This document shows, piece by piece, positions 1 to 12,604 of a stretch of 64,000 bases of DNA (the stretch's first letter is position 1; every line of letters begins with the position of its first letter). Under the pieces are notes generated by a model that saw only the letters and a program-made list of their open reading frames with translations, was not told where the DNA came from and searched no databases. This stretch comes from Calonectria ilicicola. Lineage: Eukaryota > Ascomycota > Sordariomycetes > Hypocreales > Nectriaceae. Both the position numbers and the translations under genes were made by a program. The DNA lies in contig CP085828.1 of NCBI GenBank assembly GCA_020809705.1, positions 1,488,001 through 1,552,000 on the forward strand, given 5' to 3'.

Positions 1-374
1 CGGCGTTGGCGGAATTTGATGCGATTATGGTTTCATGACAGGCGGATGTTTGATGATTCAATATCGGCCGAAATATATGGCCATGTCTTGATTGCAACAA
101 TGATAATGGAATGGATGTAATGATTTTATTCGATCCTTAGACCAAATAGTTCGGGTTTCAAATACGGAGATCTATATACTTTGCTTTTTCAAAGCCTGTC
201 TGCCACCTCCACTCGCTTGGCATCCCTTCCCAATTTTTCGTCTCTTTCTGCAAGCCAATTGTATAAGCTAGATTGAATGTGCATTCATCCAATTTCAACC
301 CACCATAGGACCTCTATTTTACCCCAAGACCTGAATGCCATTCTAGGTCCATCCAGGTCATCCCTCGATGCACC
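1..374. other. Non-coding, downstream of hgh1
   Basis: No ORF or recognisable element. It lies past the hgh1 stop codon and probably holds its 3' UTR plus spacer to a gene outside the window. Confidence 0.5.
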
Positions 375-1614
375 TTAAACCTCCACAAGTTGATCCTCGT
401 CATCTTCCAACTCTTCTACCCGGCTTTCGGATTCCTTCTTGTCCTCGCCTTCAGTTTCGTCACGCGCCACGACGTGGACTAGTCGCTCACAAGCCTCCTG
501 GACAGCTTCATCATTGACACGGCTGTGAGTCTCTCGAATAATAGGATACACCTTGACCTTGCGCAGGTACTCACGGCACGGGCGTGTTGTTGTCAATAGT
601 GTTAGAGTCTCGACGTGCGTTTGCACAATGCTGTTATCAGGATCCCGCTTCTTGTCGGGGGGGAGCAGTTGCAAATCTGGCAGCATGTCCATGCTGTCAT
701 CGTCGTCATACTCTTCATTTCCCATAATCGGGAGAAGCACGTAGGGAAGAATATTGATTTCATCCTCAGAAATTAGGGCCGGATGAGCTGCTGTATCAAA
801 GGCAACGTTCTTGATGGTACTTGCGACACCTCTTCGGCGGATGTCCGATTTGTGCTCGGTAAAGACTCTGATTTTGGTGAGGGGGATAACTTCGTCGTAC
901 TTTTGAGTCTCAAGGAAGTATTTTCTGATGTTGCTGTGTTTGGAAAGATCGGCAAATACATAGGCGAGGTAATCAAAGTCGGCTTTCTTGTTGTAGGATC
1001 CGTCTTGGCCCTTCACAAAGAGATCCATGAGTTGGTTCAGAACACTGTCATCTGAACCCAGTTGCTCCGGGGGAGTTTGTTTTCTCTTAATGATTTCTTT
1101 CAGACCATCCCACTTGGTTAGGTTGGCGAGTAGCATTGCCAGGAGATTTGCGCCCGGCTCCTCGGGGTGCTATGCCTTGGGTCAGCCCAGTCCAGGATCG
1201 TTACAGAGACGAAGTAGACATACCACAATGCGCGAAAATACAATATCCAAAAACTTTTCATCAGTTGCCAAATCCTTCAAAACCTCCTGGTCACCAGACA
1301 GGTTGACCAAAATGTTCACGGCATGTTCAGACACGGCCTGAGTTATTATTAGCTAAATTCACGTCTCGGCTCTGGGATGGTACATTACAGGATGATCATT
1401 TACTAGAACCTTGAGGTTCTTAATGGGCTTGAGGTTTTCTGCTTTGAAGAGGGCAGGATCAGTTGTCGAATAAGGCACGCAATTCACGACTGCGACCTGT
1501 CGAATCTGAGAATTTGGATGGGCAATGAAGCCCACAAGCTGTCACACCTCAGTCAGCAAACACTCCAAATCGGTAGTCGATGAGGTCGCATACTTCTTCT
1601 AGCTCGGTCGGCAT
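375..1614 (-). CDS. hgh1: HGH1-family protein, eEF2 folding chaperone
   Basis: Four exons on the minus strand: 1614-1594, 1538-1389, 1337-1224 and 1169-375, giving 359 residues. All three introns have GT-AG ends and the frame closes. The N-terminus MPTELEE is followed by LVGFIAHPNSQIRQVAV, typical of the armadillo-like start of HGH1. The C-terminal half has the family signature LPYVLLPIMGNEEYDDDD followed by DMLPDLQLLPPDKKRD, then an acidic tail rich in Glu and Asp. In yeast, Hgh1 works with the TRiC chaperonin to fold elongation factor eEF2 in the cytosol; that role is taken from the family. The start was chosen because the tiny 21-nt first exon splices in frame (phase 0) into the conserved LVGF segment. 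It diverges from enp1, about 0.9 kb away. Confidence 0.9.
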
Positions 1615-2494
1615 ATTTTCTGCGAGTGTTACTGCTCCGGGGAAGTAGTTATGATGCAAGCGACACGATGAAAGAATTTTGGAGTCGACGATGGAGGGGC
1701 ATTTTGATAGTGGGGTCCCCGCCTGAAGTCATCGCTGCGACAGTGGGCTCAGGGCCCCTAGTAGCGGGTGAGCCGGCGGATGACTCTCACAGCGAAGACC
1801 CACCTAATGCCCTGAATTTTGGGCATCATGGTGGCGGGGCAAATTTGCACTGAAGATATTCATGGACAGTCATCGAAGGCTGGCACGAGAGTATTCGCCG
1901 ATAGGGCAGTTGATGAATTAACCAAATTAGAGAAAATTTGCAATGTTTTCTTTTTCTTTCTTTCTTTTAGGTGAGCGAAAATGACAGTGCTGATAGGGGA
2001 GCCGAAATAACCCAGTGAGCAACTCATAAATAACCAAGTCACCATTCCAGGTTTCGTCTCTCAATCTGGAAACACCATATTTTTGTGCTTCTTACTTAAT
2101 CAAATATCTATACTATTCCCTCCAAAAGAAGAAAGAAAAGGAAATAAAAGTATCACATGTACATGTTAAAGTTGTCATTGGTGGATAATACCGATAAGTT
2201 TCTTGGTGGGGAGAAATTCAACTCAACATTTTGAAAGATTATCTAAATTCGTGCATCGCTCAAAGCCTCGTACGAGTCTATTTCGATCCAAAAAATTTTG
2301 TTCATTTTTGTCTACTTCCCTTGGGGAAAAAAAACGGCTACCAAAGGCGGTCAGCCACAATTTGTGTGTCTGGTGTGTGCACTAGCCTTATTTAGAAAGA
2401 GGGGTGGCTTATCGATAAGCAGATTTTCAAAATTTTGTGCCATCTGCTATCTCAACACCCACATTGTGTACATCCTCATCGACAATAAGCCAAA
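1615..2494. promoter_or_regulatory. Divergent spacer between hgh1 and enp1
   Basis: About 880 bp between the two start codons. It should hold both promoters. The enp1-proximal part is T-rich with short AT runs. I see no convincing gene; a 75-codon plus-strand open frame at 1626-1853 has no family features. Confidence 0.5.
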
Positions 2495-3995
2495 ATGCCC
2501 AAGGCCACCACTCCCACCTCTGGGCGATCGTCCCGACGCCACAATCCCCTCGAGGATGATATTGTGGCTACCGGTGTTCTCCGTAACAAGCCTTCCAAGA
2601 GAAAGTCGAAGAGCATCGACAATGATGAGGAAAACTTCGTCGATGCCCGGGCCTCCAGAACCATTCTCCGGATAGGTCGAGAGCTGGCCGAGGAGGAAAC
2701 TGGCGAGCGCGCCGCTCCCAAGCAAACCATTGATAACTTTGGTTACGACTCGCGATTCGATGATGAGGCAGAGAACCCGGTCTACGACGACGAAGAGGCT
2801 TGGGGCGAAGAGGAAGAGGAAGTTGAAGAGATCGAGGTTGATCCGAACGACCTCGAGACCTACAAGAAATTCATGCCCGGTGAGGAGGATGATCTTTTGA
2901 AGCATGGCTGGGATCTCAAGCCCTCTGGTGCGCCAGAAGGTGAATCCATCAACCTCGCAGATTTGATCTTGGAGAAGATTGCCGCACACGAAGCAGCCGA
3001 GGCACGGGGAGACCCCATGCCCGCCCCAGATGACGACTACGAGCTTCCCCCCAAGGTCATTGATGTCTATACCAAGTAAGCTTCACCTTCCTGGTCAATT
3101 GGGCCATATCTAACACAAATTCAGGGTCGGACAAATTCTCTCCCGATACAAGTCGGGCCCCTTGCCTAAGCCTTTCAAGATTCTCCCTACCATTCCTCAC
3201 TGGGAGGACATTCTCGAGGTGACTAAGCCAGAGAGTTGGTCCACCAATGCGTGCTACCAAGCCACGAGGATTTTCGTCTCCAGCAAGCCACATGTGGTAC
3301 AACGATTCCTCGAGATGGTCATTCTCGACCGAGTCCGCGAGGACATTTACGAGAACAAGAAACTCAACGTCCATCTGTTCAACTCCCTAAAGAAGGCCCT
3401 CTACAAGCCTGCTGCCTTCTTCAAGGGCTTCCTTTTTCCCCTCGTTGGCAGTGGAACCTGTACTCTGCGTGAGGCCCACATTGTATCAGCCGTTCTTGTC
3501 AGGGTATCCATTCCCGTGCTGCACTCTGCTGCTGCGTTGAAGGGACTCTGTGATATTGCTGCTCAGGAGGCTTCTCAGGGTACTGAAGGCGGTGGCGCCA
3601 CCAACATTTTCATCAAGGCACTTCTTGAGAAGAAGTATGCTTTGCCATATCAGGTCATCGACGCCCTAGTCTTCCATTTCCTCCGATTCCGTAACGAGGA
3701 CCCCGCCTCAGTGCAGCATGGTGATGCGATGGCCGGTATTTCTGGTGATGGCGACGTCAAGACCAAGCTACCTGTCATTTGGCACCAGAGTCTTTTGGCA
3801 TTCGCTCAACGATACAAGGGAGATATTACAGAGGACCAGCGAGAAGCCCTCTTGGATCTTCTCTTGACCCATGGCCACTCTGCCATCGGACCTGAAGTCA
3901 GGAGGGAGCTGTTGGCTGGACGAGGTCGTGGCGTGCCCCTGGAGCCCCAGGGACCGGCTCTGGATGGCGACGATACCATGGTCATTGACTCTTGA
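2495..3995 (+). CDS. enp1: Bystin / Enp1, 40S ribosome biogenesis factor
   Basis: Two exons, 2495-3075 and 3125-3995, with a 49-nt GT-AG intron (3076-3124), encode 483 residues. The N-terminal part is charged, with an acidic stretch (EEEEEVEEIEV) around residues 105-130. From about residue 190 the bystin domain follows: LPKPFKILPTIPHWEDIL, then PESWSTNACYQATRIF, then HLFNSLKKALYKPAAFFKGF, and near the end LPVIWHQSLLAFAQRYK. Enp1/bystin is a nuclear and nucleolar factor needed for processing and export of pre-40S particles in yeast; this role is family knowledge. The ATG at 2495 is preceded by CAAA and starts the conserved charged N-terminus. Length fits the fungal family. The last residues (DGDDTMVIDS) are acidic. 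Confidence 0.95.
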
Positions 3996-4679
3996 GCGCC
4001 AATGGGGTGGCGGACGATATCGATTTCTTAATGTATGAAAACACAGGTGGCGTTTGGCGCACTCGCTGGCTATTCGAGACCGGTTCGACTTGAGTCCATA
4101 TGTAGAATGCTCCGTTGGCAATGGAGTAAATTCAATTCGATACCATGATTTATGAAATTTATATAAAAGTTTTTTGACACAGAAGTCAACAACCGGAATA
4201 GGATCCTCGGGGGCTTCTAAACTATCGAGACAAAGTACTTGCCCATTTGAAACCTTTTGTTTTTAACCGGACCTCTCCTTCCCAAAAGTAGACATTGCTT
4301 GTATGCTGTTCTTGTTCTTATTTCCAGCCTTCGCCTATGGGATTCATCATCTCCACCTTGCATTCTCATCCCACCTCGATTGCTTTCCATCACGTTATTT
4401 CTATCTTCTTTTGCGCCTTTTTAGTCAACCCAGCCGTCGTTTTGAGTCAAAAACCCTTATCCTACGAGCATTCTTCTCAGGACCGGTTATCGGGTTGGAG
4501 CATGAGGCATCTAAATAAATACCATGTCCCGAAGGACAAGGTCGTTTTCAGATACGTCTTTCACTGCAGACCCGAATGATGTCAAGTAACTCTATAGACC
4601 ACAATTTTATGAACCAAGTTTAATATGGTCCAGTTATTTTAATCTCCCTTTCCGATCACTTACGCCTCCCCTCGTCAAT
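3996..4679. other. Spacer between enp1 and a disrupted hypothetical gene
   Basis: Holds the enp1 3' UTR and the presumed promoter of the next locus. Open frames at 4295-4579 have no domain features. No in-frame ATG was found immediately upstream of the next gene's readable frame. Confidence 0.4.
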
Positions 4680-6228
4680 TTGTCCACCACAACACCCCGA
4701 TTCGATAACACACTCGACAGAGCTGTAGCCTCCCGCGCTATAATAGACGATGATTTAGACTCCTCACCTCCAAATCCTCAACCAAGTCAAGAGCGCAATG
4801 GTCCTCGAACATCCAATTTTGGCGTCGATCCGCCACGGCCACCTCGTGATGGATTCGAGTAGGTCTGGTTTCCAGAAGGATATTGGGCAGAGCGACAACT
4901 CTTTGCCCAACGCAAAGGCAGCGCCAGCAGTCGACTTTGGAGATGGCGCACCCGTTCCACGAAATCGACCAGCGAGTCAGAAATGCGCGAACTTCCATTC
5001 GTATCATCACGCATGTCGTTTTCGGGTGCTACTTCTCTTCCAAAAGTTATTGAGCAGCATCAGAAGCTTCCCTCCAGCCCCTACATTTCCGAGTCAGCTC
5101 ACGTCTTCTCTTTACAACACCCGTCTTCTCTTACCATGCCGGATTTTCCAGGCTCCAAATCAATGACTCTCAGTATGATTGACGAACCAAATCCTACGAC
5201 ATCATCAAGCACGCTTCAAGTCCTCGACGGAGCCGCTGGTTCATCCACAGTCTCGTCAACAAGAGGACATGACGAAAAGCCCGAGAGGGGAATAAGACAC
5301 AAACTGAAGCCAAAAGTGGACCAAAAAGCAAGGAAATTCATTTATTTTACTGCAAACTTTTCTAACGAATATCAGGACAACACCAACACACCTGTGCCCG
5401 AACGCGACCACACCCCTACTGCAGGCAAACCCGGAAACCGTGTCGGCTTTCACCACATGACCAAAACTAGGACGTGGCTCAGAGATGGGTTTGTCAAGGG
5501 AAGTTTAAAACAGAAACTCTTTGGAAAGGCACCTTGGCGCCGCAAAGGATCAGCCGAGTCATTCAGCAGCATTACCAGCTCTGTTCTCAAAGGGCCGATG
5601 CCGTCTTCAACACCAGTATCTGATCAATCCCCTCCATGTATTTTAGATTGTTACTACCTATTCCATACATCACAATGCTAATTACGATTATAGCTAAGAT
5701 GGGTTTTTTAAGCAGCCAGTATCCAGCAGGTGTATGTTTTTTTTCCATCCTATCTTCTCACATGTCAATCTTGATAAGTGCATTTGAGGTAGTTAATACG
5801 TTATTTAGGAAGCGACTCGTGTAAAAACTCCTTCTATCAATGAGGACACGCCAGACAGCCAGGATCGCGGATTCTTCGTCTCTTCAACACCACCCCATCT
5901 TAACAACTCTGTACAGTCTTCAGCCATGCCTTCTTCGGGCATCAGCCCCGATCGCGTCAGACATCAGCTAATCCCGGCCCATAAACAGCCCGGACGCCGG
6001 GAACAGTTACCGCAGATACCTATTAACCAAGCCTGTCATCGCCCTGGGGCCAGTTTTAACTTCCAAATTCCGGAGCACCTACCAAACGACCCTATGTGCC
6101 CAAGGAATAACGGAGATATTGGTGGGGTGTCTGGAGTTTGTGTTTATCACGGGCGAAAAAGAACAGGAAGGGCCGTCAAAGGGGGCGCTTCTTTCGGTAA
6201 CACAACAGATAGGAACAACGAGAGCTGA
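4680..6228 (+). pseudogene. Fungal hypothetical gene interrupted by an in-frame TAG
   Basis: A readable frame runs 4680-5637, 5694-5731 and 5809-6228, joined by two good GT-AG introns (5638-5693; 5732-5808 with donor GTATGT). The frame is broken once, by TAG at 4860-4862. The peptide before the stop ends in RPPRDGFE and the one after continues VWFPEGYWAERQLFAQ, which reads as one aromatic-rich block with Trp expected at the stop (TGG to TAG). The C-terminus has a short motif ending in GVCVYHGRKR after MCPRNN. The middle is Ser/Thr/Pro-rich and basic, without membrane segments. There is no in-frame ATG before the TAG: the upstream frame starts only at TTG 4680, and the first ATG after it is at 4983. 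So this is a pseudogene, a gene starting at 4983, or a gene whose true first exon I missed. I do not recognise the function. Confidence 0.5.
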
Positions 6229-6431
6229 CTCAGAGGGAAAGGTTAAATATATTTTTCGTTTTTCTTCTCCTACCAGCACCTATTCAATATCGCTTCTAGG
6301 ACGCGAAGACATCCATGTAAATCATAACCTCAATTCTTTTCACTCAAAAGGATATATATCGATCATCCACACTTGCCCCAAATTCGGGCTTTTATACAAT
6401 TTCCCAGATCCAATCATATTTATCTCTTGGT

Positions 6432-8654
6432 TTAAGCCTGAGAGGTGATACCGTTTGCCTCCTTGTTTCCAGCGTGATTCTCAGATGGGTTAACCGAGTC
6501 ATAAGTTGGCTTGGACTTGCTGAAGAAGGACTGTCTGCGATTGAAGAACAATGGAGGGGGATCACGAATGTGGGTAAGAACCAAGACAAGGAACCAAACA
6601 ATGCAAATGGTAGGCAAGAGCATGGGGCTTTCCTTGTAATTCTCAGCCCTTGTTGGATTCAACGAGAGGAGCGAGATGAAAGCCAAAGACAGGCCAAAAC
6701 CCAAGAATAAAATGGTACGAATAAGGCTCCATTTGCCCCAGGGCTTAGTGCGGGAGATGATGGTGAGAACACACATGAGGATGAGTGTGATTCCGGCAGC
6801 GATGTAACCATATTCAAACTAGAAAAATGATTTAGCATATATGACAGACATAGATGTTAGAAGAATGACTTGCCATCAACTGGAATCGTTGCCACATCTT
6901 CTCGTTGACAGTGGTTTCAAGGCCAGTCTCGGAAATGGTCTTGTTTGCGTCGGTGACTTCTTCCACAAGATCGATGCCATAAGTCTCCAACAAGGAGTTT
7001 TCCATCGAAGTGCTCATGTCCATAAAGTAGGTGTAAAAAGTATTCCAATCAGTCTCGTTAGTTGGCGCATCCTGATCAAGCCCAGTGTCAGAGTACCTGG
7101 CTAGTTGAGACCAAAAGTCATCCGAGATGGTCGTCAAGTTGTTTAGGGCCCATTCGACGTTAAACCAGCTGGCGGAATACTTGGGCGGGTACTCTTTGAA
7201 GAAGTTATTGACGAGATCGGTCAAGCTGTTGACGACATCAATAGTGCTGGACTTTGCGAGCTCCGAAGAGCTATTGAACACAGAGTCAAAGGACATGTGG
7301 TTAATCACATCGACAATCTTGGACCAGATGATAAATTGAGTGAACCCCTGCATGAACAGTACCATGGAGACATGGAAGGGGAAATGCAAGAGGGTCCAGG
7401 CCTGCTGACGGAAAGTTGGAAGGTAAGAGGTCTTCATCCAATCAAAATAGACGAGGAAGACACAATAGATGGTGGATGCAGCAGCGGTGACGATTCCAAT
7501 TGTTTGGGGGTCTAGTCACTTGTTAGCTTTCCGTTAAATCCGAAGTGGTGTGCCATGCAGCTTACCCCAGGAGTCTGGGCTCTTCACAATTGTTACAACG
7601 CTCTGAGCCACAATGACAACACCATCACCCAAGAAAAGCACCGTCATGGTGCTCATGCGCTTCATCAAATGTGTGCCGGAGAAACTGAGCACGGGGAAGA
7701 TGGCGGCAAAAGCAAAGCTGAGGACGACTTCGAGGGCCGCAATGATGTACCAAACAATGTATACATTGCTATTTCCCTCTTTGAATCGAAATGCGACGCC
7801 GAGGTAAACCATGGAAGCCGCAAAGTTCATTCCGATCTGCAGCAGCATTGGTAATCTGGGCTTCTTGTACTGTCGGATATGCCAAATGATGCTCGAGTAT
7901 TCGATCGTCAGGCAAAATCGTGAGACGCAGAGAATAAGCGCTGCCGGGATTGTTAGCCACTGCAAGGCTTGGACAGGATGTTTCATCGCATACACATTGT
8001 TCTCATGGTTTGAGCATTCTGGTCGGTAGGCTTGAAGTTGGGCGCAACAACAGCAAAGCCAATCATGACACCGAGGTGGACGGCTCGGGCGATACGTTCT
8101 AGAGGCCGGTTAGCAGATGCCTAATAAAGACGCCTGCATATTTTCCATACCAAAAATGCTATCGGTGACGAAGCGAACATCGTATAAGCTGACCACCAAC
8201 CACGTAATCCACAGGATGCTATTCGTGGAGTGTCAGCAAAAAGAAAGAAGAAAAAAGGTGCTTATGGTGGTAACACAGTGATGGGTGTACCTAAAATATC
8301 CAACATATGCCTTGAAGCGGTCGTGGCTGCTTACTCCCTGGGTCTGTGAAAATACTGTGTAATTGGCGGCGAAAAGCAGGTCGAAGAAAAGCTCAAGCAG
8401 ACTGGCATCCTCATGCTGGGGAGAGTCAGCATCGTATCGGTCCCCCAATGGGAGGTTCATCTCACCTTTTGGAACTGGGGAGTGTCGCTGGCGAAACGGT
8501 CACCAAAGAGACTGAGATCGGGGCTGGTTCCGCCCCTGGCAAGAGGCAGGGAATCAGTTCGTTCGGCGGCGAGGACTGGGCTCTTGAAGAGCTGCAGCTT
8601 CTGCTGTACTGTGGTCTCCTCGGACGTCTTGGGAGTTTCTTCTGGGGTAGCCAT
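6432..8654 (-). CDS. LtrA-family (low temperature requirement A) membrane protein
   Basis: Seven exons: 8654-8466, 8415-8291, 8218-8151, 8098-7994, 7940-7566, 7511-6874 and 6818-6432, giving 628 residues. After a soluble N-terminus of about 65 residues comes the LtrA signature LLELFFDLLFAANYTVF, followed by many hydrophobic segments (SILWITWLVVSLYDV, GVMIGFAVVAPNF, MSLILCVSRFCLTIEY, LGDGVVIVAQSVVTIV). The family is a multi-pass membrane family of unknown activity; the name comes from a Listeria locus. Five of the six introns are GT-AG. The last (6873-6819, 55 nt) has a GC donor, ATG|GCAAGT, and an intact branch-like GCTAAAT. No in-frame GT donor reaches the conserved downstream frame. It converges with the disrupted gene at 4.7-6.2 kb and diverges from orc4. 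Confidence 0.85.
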
Positions 8655-10062
8655 TTTGACTAGAGGAAACGACTGGGCGGCTGCCTTTCACGGCAAAAGT
8701 GATACGGGACGGACAGGACTCCTGCTACGACTACACTGGAGGACAAGCACGATACTTATAAGTGGAGGGCAGGTCCCTTCTCATCATTGAGAAGGGCCCC
8801 AACTAACAAGCAAACAAGCCCTCGATGGATCCTCAGCCGAGATCAGCATGGATCGACCTAGCTTGTCACGACAGGGCTAGTATTGGGGGCCGGGGACGAT
8901 AGCCGTTGCAAAGCCAGCGTTGAGCGTGGCGGCGCCCGGTCCTCAATTGAATCGGTATTATGAGCTAGCCTGCACCAAGGCGGGCTCCGGCGGATACCCA
9001 ACGAGACGGCGACGAGACGACGAGGGAGAGGCGAGTTCCCGGCGTGACGATTCAGGAACATTTACCTTCCAACGTAAGCAGCATTGGGGCTTCTGTCCGC
9101 CAAAAGACGCCAGTCACAGCTCACATCCTTGCGAGGGTGTGATTTGGCTTGAGATTTGGGTTTAGAGGCACGCTGGCGAGATGTCGCTTGCAAATCTCCG
9201 GCCCACAAGGCTGGATGAGCTGGCCCTTGGCTTCATGAGCTGAAACCTCCAGTTCAAGTCCCGATGCAGCCCTAGGGCCAGGGTTGTCACCAAAGTTCCA
9301 AAATGTGGGTTGCACATGGCTTTTGAAGCGCGGCCCCCCTAACCTCAATTGGTATTATTCTTCAATCATTTTCACCCGGCGCGCCTCTAGGCGCTTCCCA
9401 CACAGACAAACCCTTGCTCCGCCTCATTCATGTGTGTTGGATCTTTGGCTGACCGCAGGTACGCGGATACACGGCACAGCCAAGAAACCGAAAACCTGGG
9501 CCCGGGAGCTTGGAATTGGGAGATCATCATGGCACAAGTAGTCATGAGCCCGACTTATCATGGCTCGTCGACGTGGCGCATCCCGTCCTTGCTGCCGTCC
9601 TCGCTGCCGCCTTCACTACCGTCCCTGTTGCCGTCGCCCTAATCAAAATACCAGTCCCAACGTAGGTATTCGTCTCTAATGAACGGCACGACGAAACATT
9701 AGCTCGCTGGCGGCGTGACAGGGTCGTAAGGCTGGCTTAAACTTATGATTAATCATAACCCCCCAGCTTATTTTTAATTGACGCCACGGAATTATCCCAG
9801 CTTGCATCCAGCATAAATCCCGTGACTTTGTGTTTCTAAAAAAAGATCAGCCAAGTCGCATGCATTTATCAAGGCACATGCACATATCGGTTCATCTTTA
9901 GCTCGTCGCGTCTAACGCGTCTCACTGAGCTCTGGCGCTGGTTGATCCAAAGTTAGTTGCTGGCTGTGGCGACGTGAAAGAAACAGACTCCACGGCACAA
10001 CCCGACGCGATGCCCATGTCCGTGAACTGACAGCCGTGCCTGTCTGTGTTCGACTCTCCATC
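8655..10062. promoter_or_regulatory. Divergent spacer between the LtrA gene and orc4
   Basis: About 1.4 kb between two start codons. Several short open frames overlap on both strands, none with domain features. No repeat or RNA gene seen. Confidence 0.4.
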
Positions 10063-12604
10063 ATGGACTCCGAAGATAACTCCAACGCCCTAAAGCGATC
10101 TCATCCAGGAATCGACAATGTTCCCCCGACTCCTTCCCCGATGAAGAAGCGTCGTCTCGACGACGTAACCGTCGGATTACCATCGGCCCCTAGGGGACTC
10201 AATGCCATCGCTTCAGCGATAGGTGGCGTCTTCGGCTTCGGACAGAAAGCCAAGGAGCCTTCCAACGGCACAAATGGAGCGGCTGCTCTGAACCGCCAAC
10301 GCGAAGTCGAAGAATCGCGATCCCAGTATCCAGACCCGCCCCAAACCCAATCTCAACCTCAGCCTCAACCTCAACCCCAAGTACAACCACAACCTCCAGC
10401 GCAACCTGCTGCAGCCAGCGCGTTCCGTCCCGCTATCAAATTAACTGCCTTAAGAGGCACAAAATGGGATACCGGCGAGGCGCCTAAGATGGCCTTGCCG
10501 AAGAAGACGGCTCCTGCTCGGCCACCGAAAGCCCCTACACCAAAGAAGCCAAGGGGCCGGCCCAGAAAGCGCAAGGTCGAGGACGAAGAGAATAACGGAG
10601 ATGCGCCTGTGCTATCTCCTGTCAAAGAGCAGACAGGTACAGGCACAGGTCTTGAGTCCAACGATGAGTTGGCACCCCCATCGGCTCAGAAAGTGATGCC
10701 AAAGGGGATTCTGAGTCCTACAAAGAAACGGGGCCGTGGCCGACCCAAGAACGTGACATTTGGGTCGGGTACGGATCTCAATGGTGAAGTCTTCTTCGAA
10801 GATTTGCCAAAGAAGCCTCGTGGCCGAAAACCTGCTGCGCCAGCTGTGGATGAGATTGTATGCGAAATCTGCTCCAAGCCCGACTCGAAAGCACCCAATC
10901 AAATTATCCTATGCGACAACTGCGACTTTGCTGTCCATCAAGACTGTTACGAGGTTCCTGAGATCCCTGAGGGTGATTGGCTGTGCAAATCGTGTGCGCA
11001 AGAAGACGTCCTCAAAACCCCAAAGAAAACCGCCGAAGCAGAGCCCACTGCAATCACTACAACTGTGGCAGTCGAGGTCCCAGATATTCCGAATCTAGAT
11101 CGACATCTCAGATCATTACAAAGAGTCCTACTTGATAGGTGTACGGGACGAAGGCGAATCAAAATTTTTGGACAACAAGAAGCACGCGAAAAGGTTCATC
11201 AGCTGGTAGAGCAAACAGTTGTTGCAGGTGAAGGAAACTCAATGCTGTTGATTGGCGCTAGGGGCTGTGGAAAGACAACAGTAAGTCTACAGGTCCTAAT
11301 AATCGCAATTGCGCCATCTAACAAACCACAGCTCCTGGAAAATATTATAGATGATCTCAAGCCAGCCCACTTGAACGACTTTCACGTGGTTCGTCTCAAC
11401 GGATTTATTCATACTGACGACAAACTTGCACTGAAAGAGATCTGGCGGCAACTAGGCAAGGAGATGAATGTTGAAGACGACCTCATGAATAGGGTGAGTA
11501 TATACTTGGCACGTGCCCCTTTACAGTTTATTAACCAAGGCGAATAGACAAACTACGCAGACACCATGGCGTCATTGCTTGCTCTTCTGTCACACCCATC
11601 AGAAATCTTAGGTACAGACGTGGGTGTGACGTCACAGTCTATCGTCTTCATCATTGATGAATTCGACATGTTTGCATCGCACCCTCGACAAACGCTCCTG
11701 TACAACTTGTTTGACATAGCACAGTCCCGAAAGGCTCCCATTGCAGTGATTGGCTGTACGACTCGGTTAGATGTTGTGGAAATGCTTGAGAAGCGAGTCA
11801 AGAGTCGTTTCAGCCACCGTTACGTATATCTCTCTCAGCCAAAAACACACCTTAGTTATTGGCAAACATGCAAACAGGGCTTGATGGTCGAGGCCGAGGA
11901 TGCAGAAAACGAAGGCATCGACACGACCCTCGAGGGATACGACGAGTTTCAAAAGTACTGGAGTCATAAAATCGAGGCAAGTTTGCAGAGCCAATCATTA
12001 AATCATCTGGCTCTAACAAGAAACACAGGCACTGTACAAGGAACGAGCGTTCCAGGATTTACTCCAGTACCACTACCACTCAACCAAGGCTGTTTCGGCA
12101 TTCTTTACCGAGTGGATTTTGGCGCTCTCATCCCTTTCGGCAAAGGATGTCACACTTAACATTCCCCCTTGCAATGGGGATGTCGACTCCCTAACCCCTC
12201 CAGACTCTCGTCTACATCTCCTATCGACCTTGTCAGAGCTAGATCTAGGTCTCCTTATCGCGGCGGCCCGATTGGACATTGTAGCGCACACGGACACGGT
12301 CAACCTAGCAATGGCGTATGACGAATACAGCTCGCTAATGGGCCGTCAGCGAGTGCAATCAGCGACATCAGGCATGCTCGCCATTGGTGGCGGCGTCCGC
12401 GTCTGGAGCCGTGGGGTTGCTGGCATCGCCTGGGAGCGTCTCATCTCACTGGGACTGCTTGTGCCAGCAGGGATTGGAGGAGCTCGATCGTTGGGTCATG
12501 GAGGGTTGGAGGGCAAGATGTGGAAAGTGGATGTAGCTCTGGAAGAGATTCCAGCCGCAGTGAAGCTGAGCAACATGCTGGCAAGGTGGTGCAGAGAGAT
12601 ATAA
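10063..12604 (+). CDS. orc4: Origin recognition complex subunit 4 with AT-hooks and PHD finger
   Basis: Four exons: 10063-11280, 11332-11493, 11548-11976 and 12029-12604, giving 794 residues. Order of parts: a Pro/Gln-rich basic N-terminus (TQSQPQPQPQPQ); three AT-hook-like motifs (KPRGRPRKRK, KRGRGRPKN, KPRGRKPA); a PHD finger with ligands C267, C270, C284, C287, H292, C295, C308 and C311; then an AAA+ ATPase core with Walker A GARGCGKTT (398-406) and Walker B-like IIDEFD (D497, E498); and a C-terminal winged-helix region. ORC4 is part of the six-subunit complex that marks replication origins. AT-hooks for origin binding are known from fission yeast Orc4; a chromatin-reading role of the PHD finger is inference. 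Intron 3 (11977-12028) is GC-AG, GAG|GCAAGT. The start at 10063 was preferred to an in-frame ATG nine codons upstream at 10036. Confidence 0.92.
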
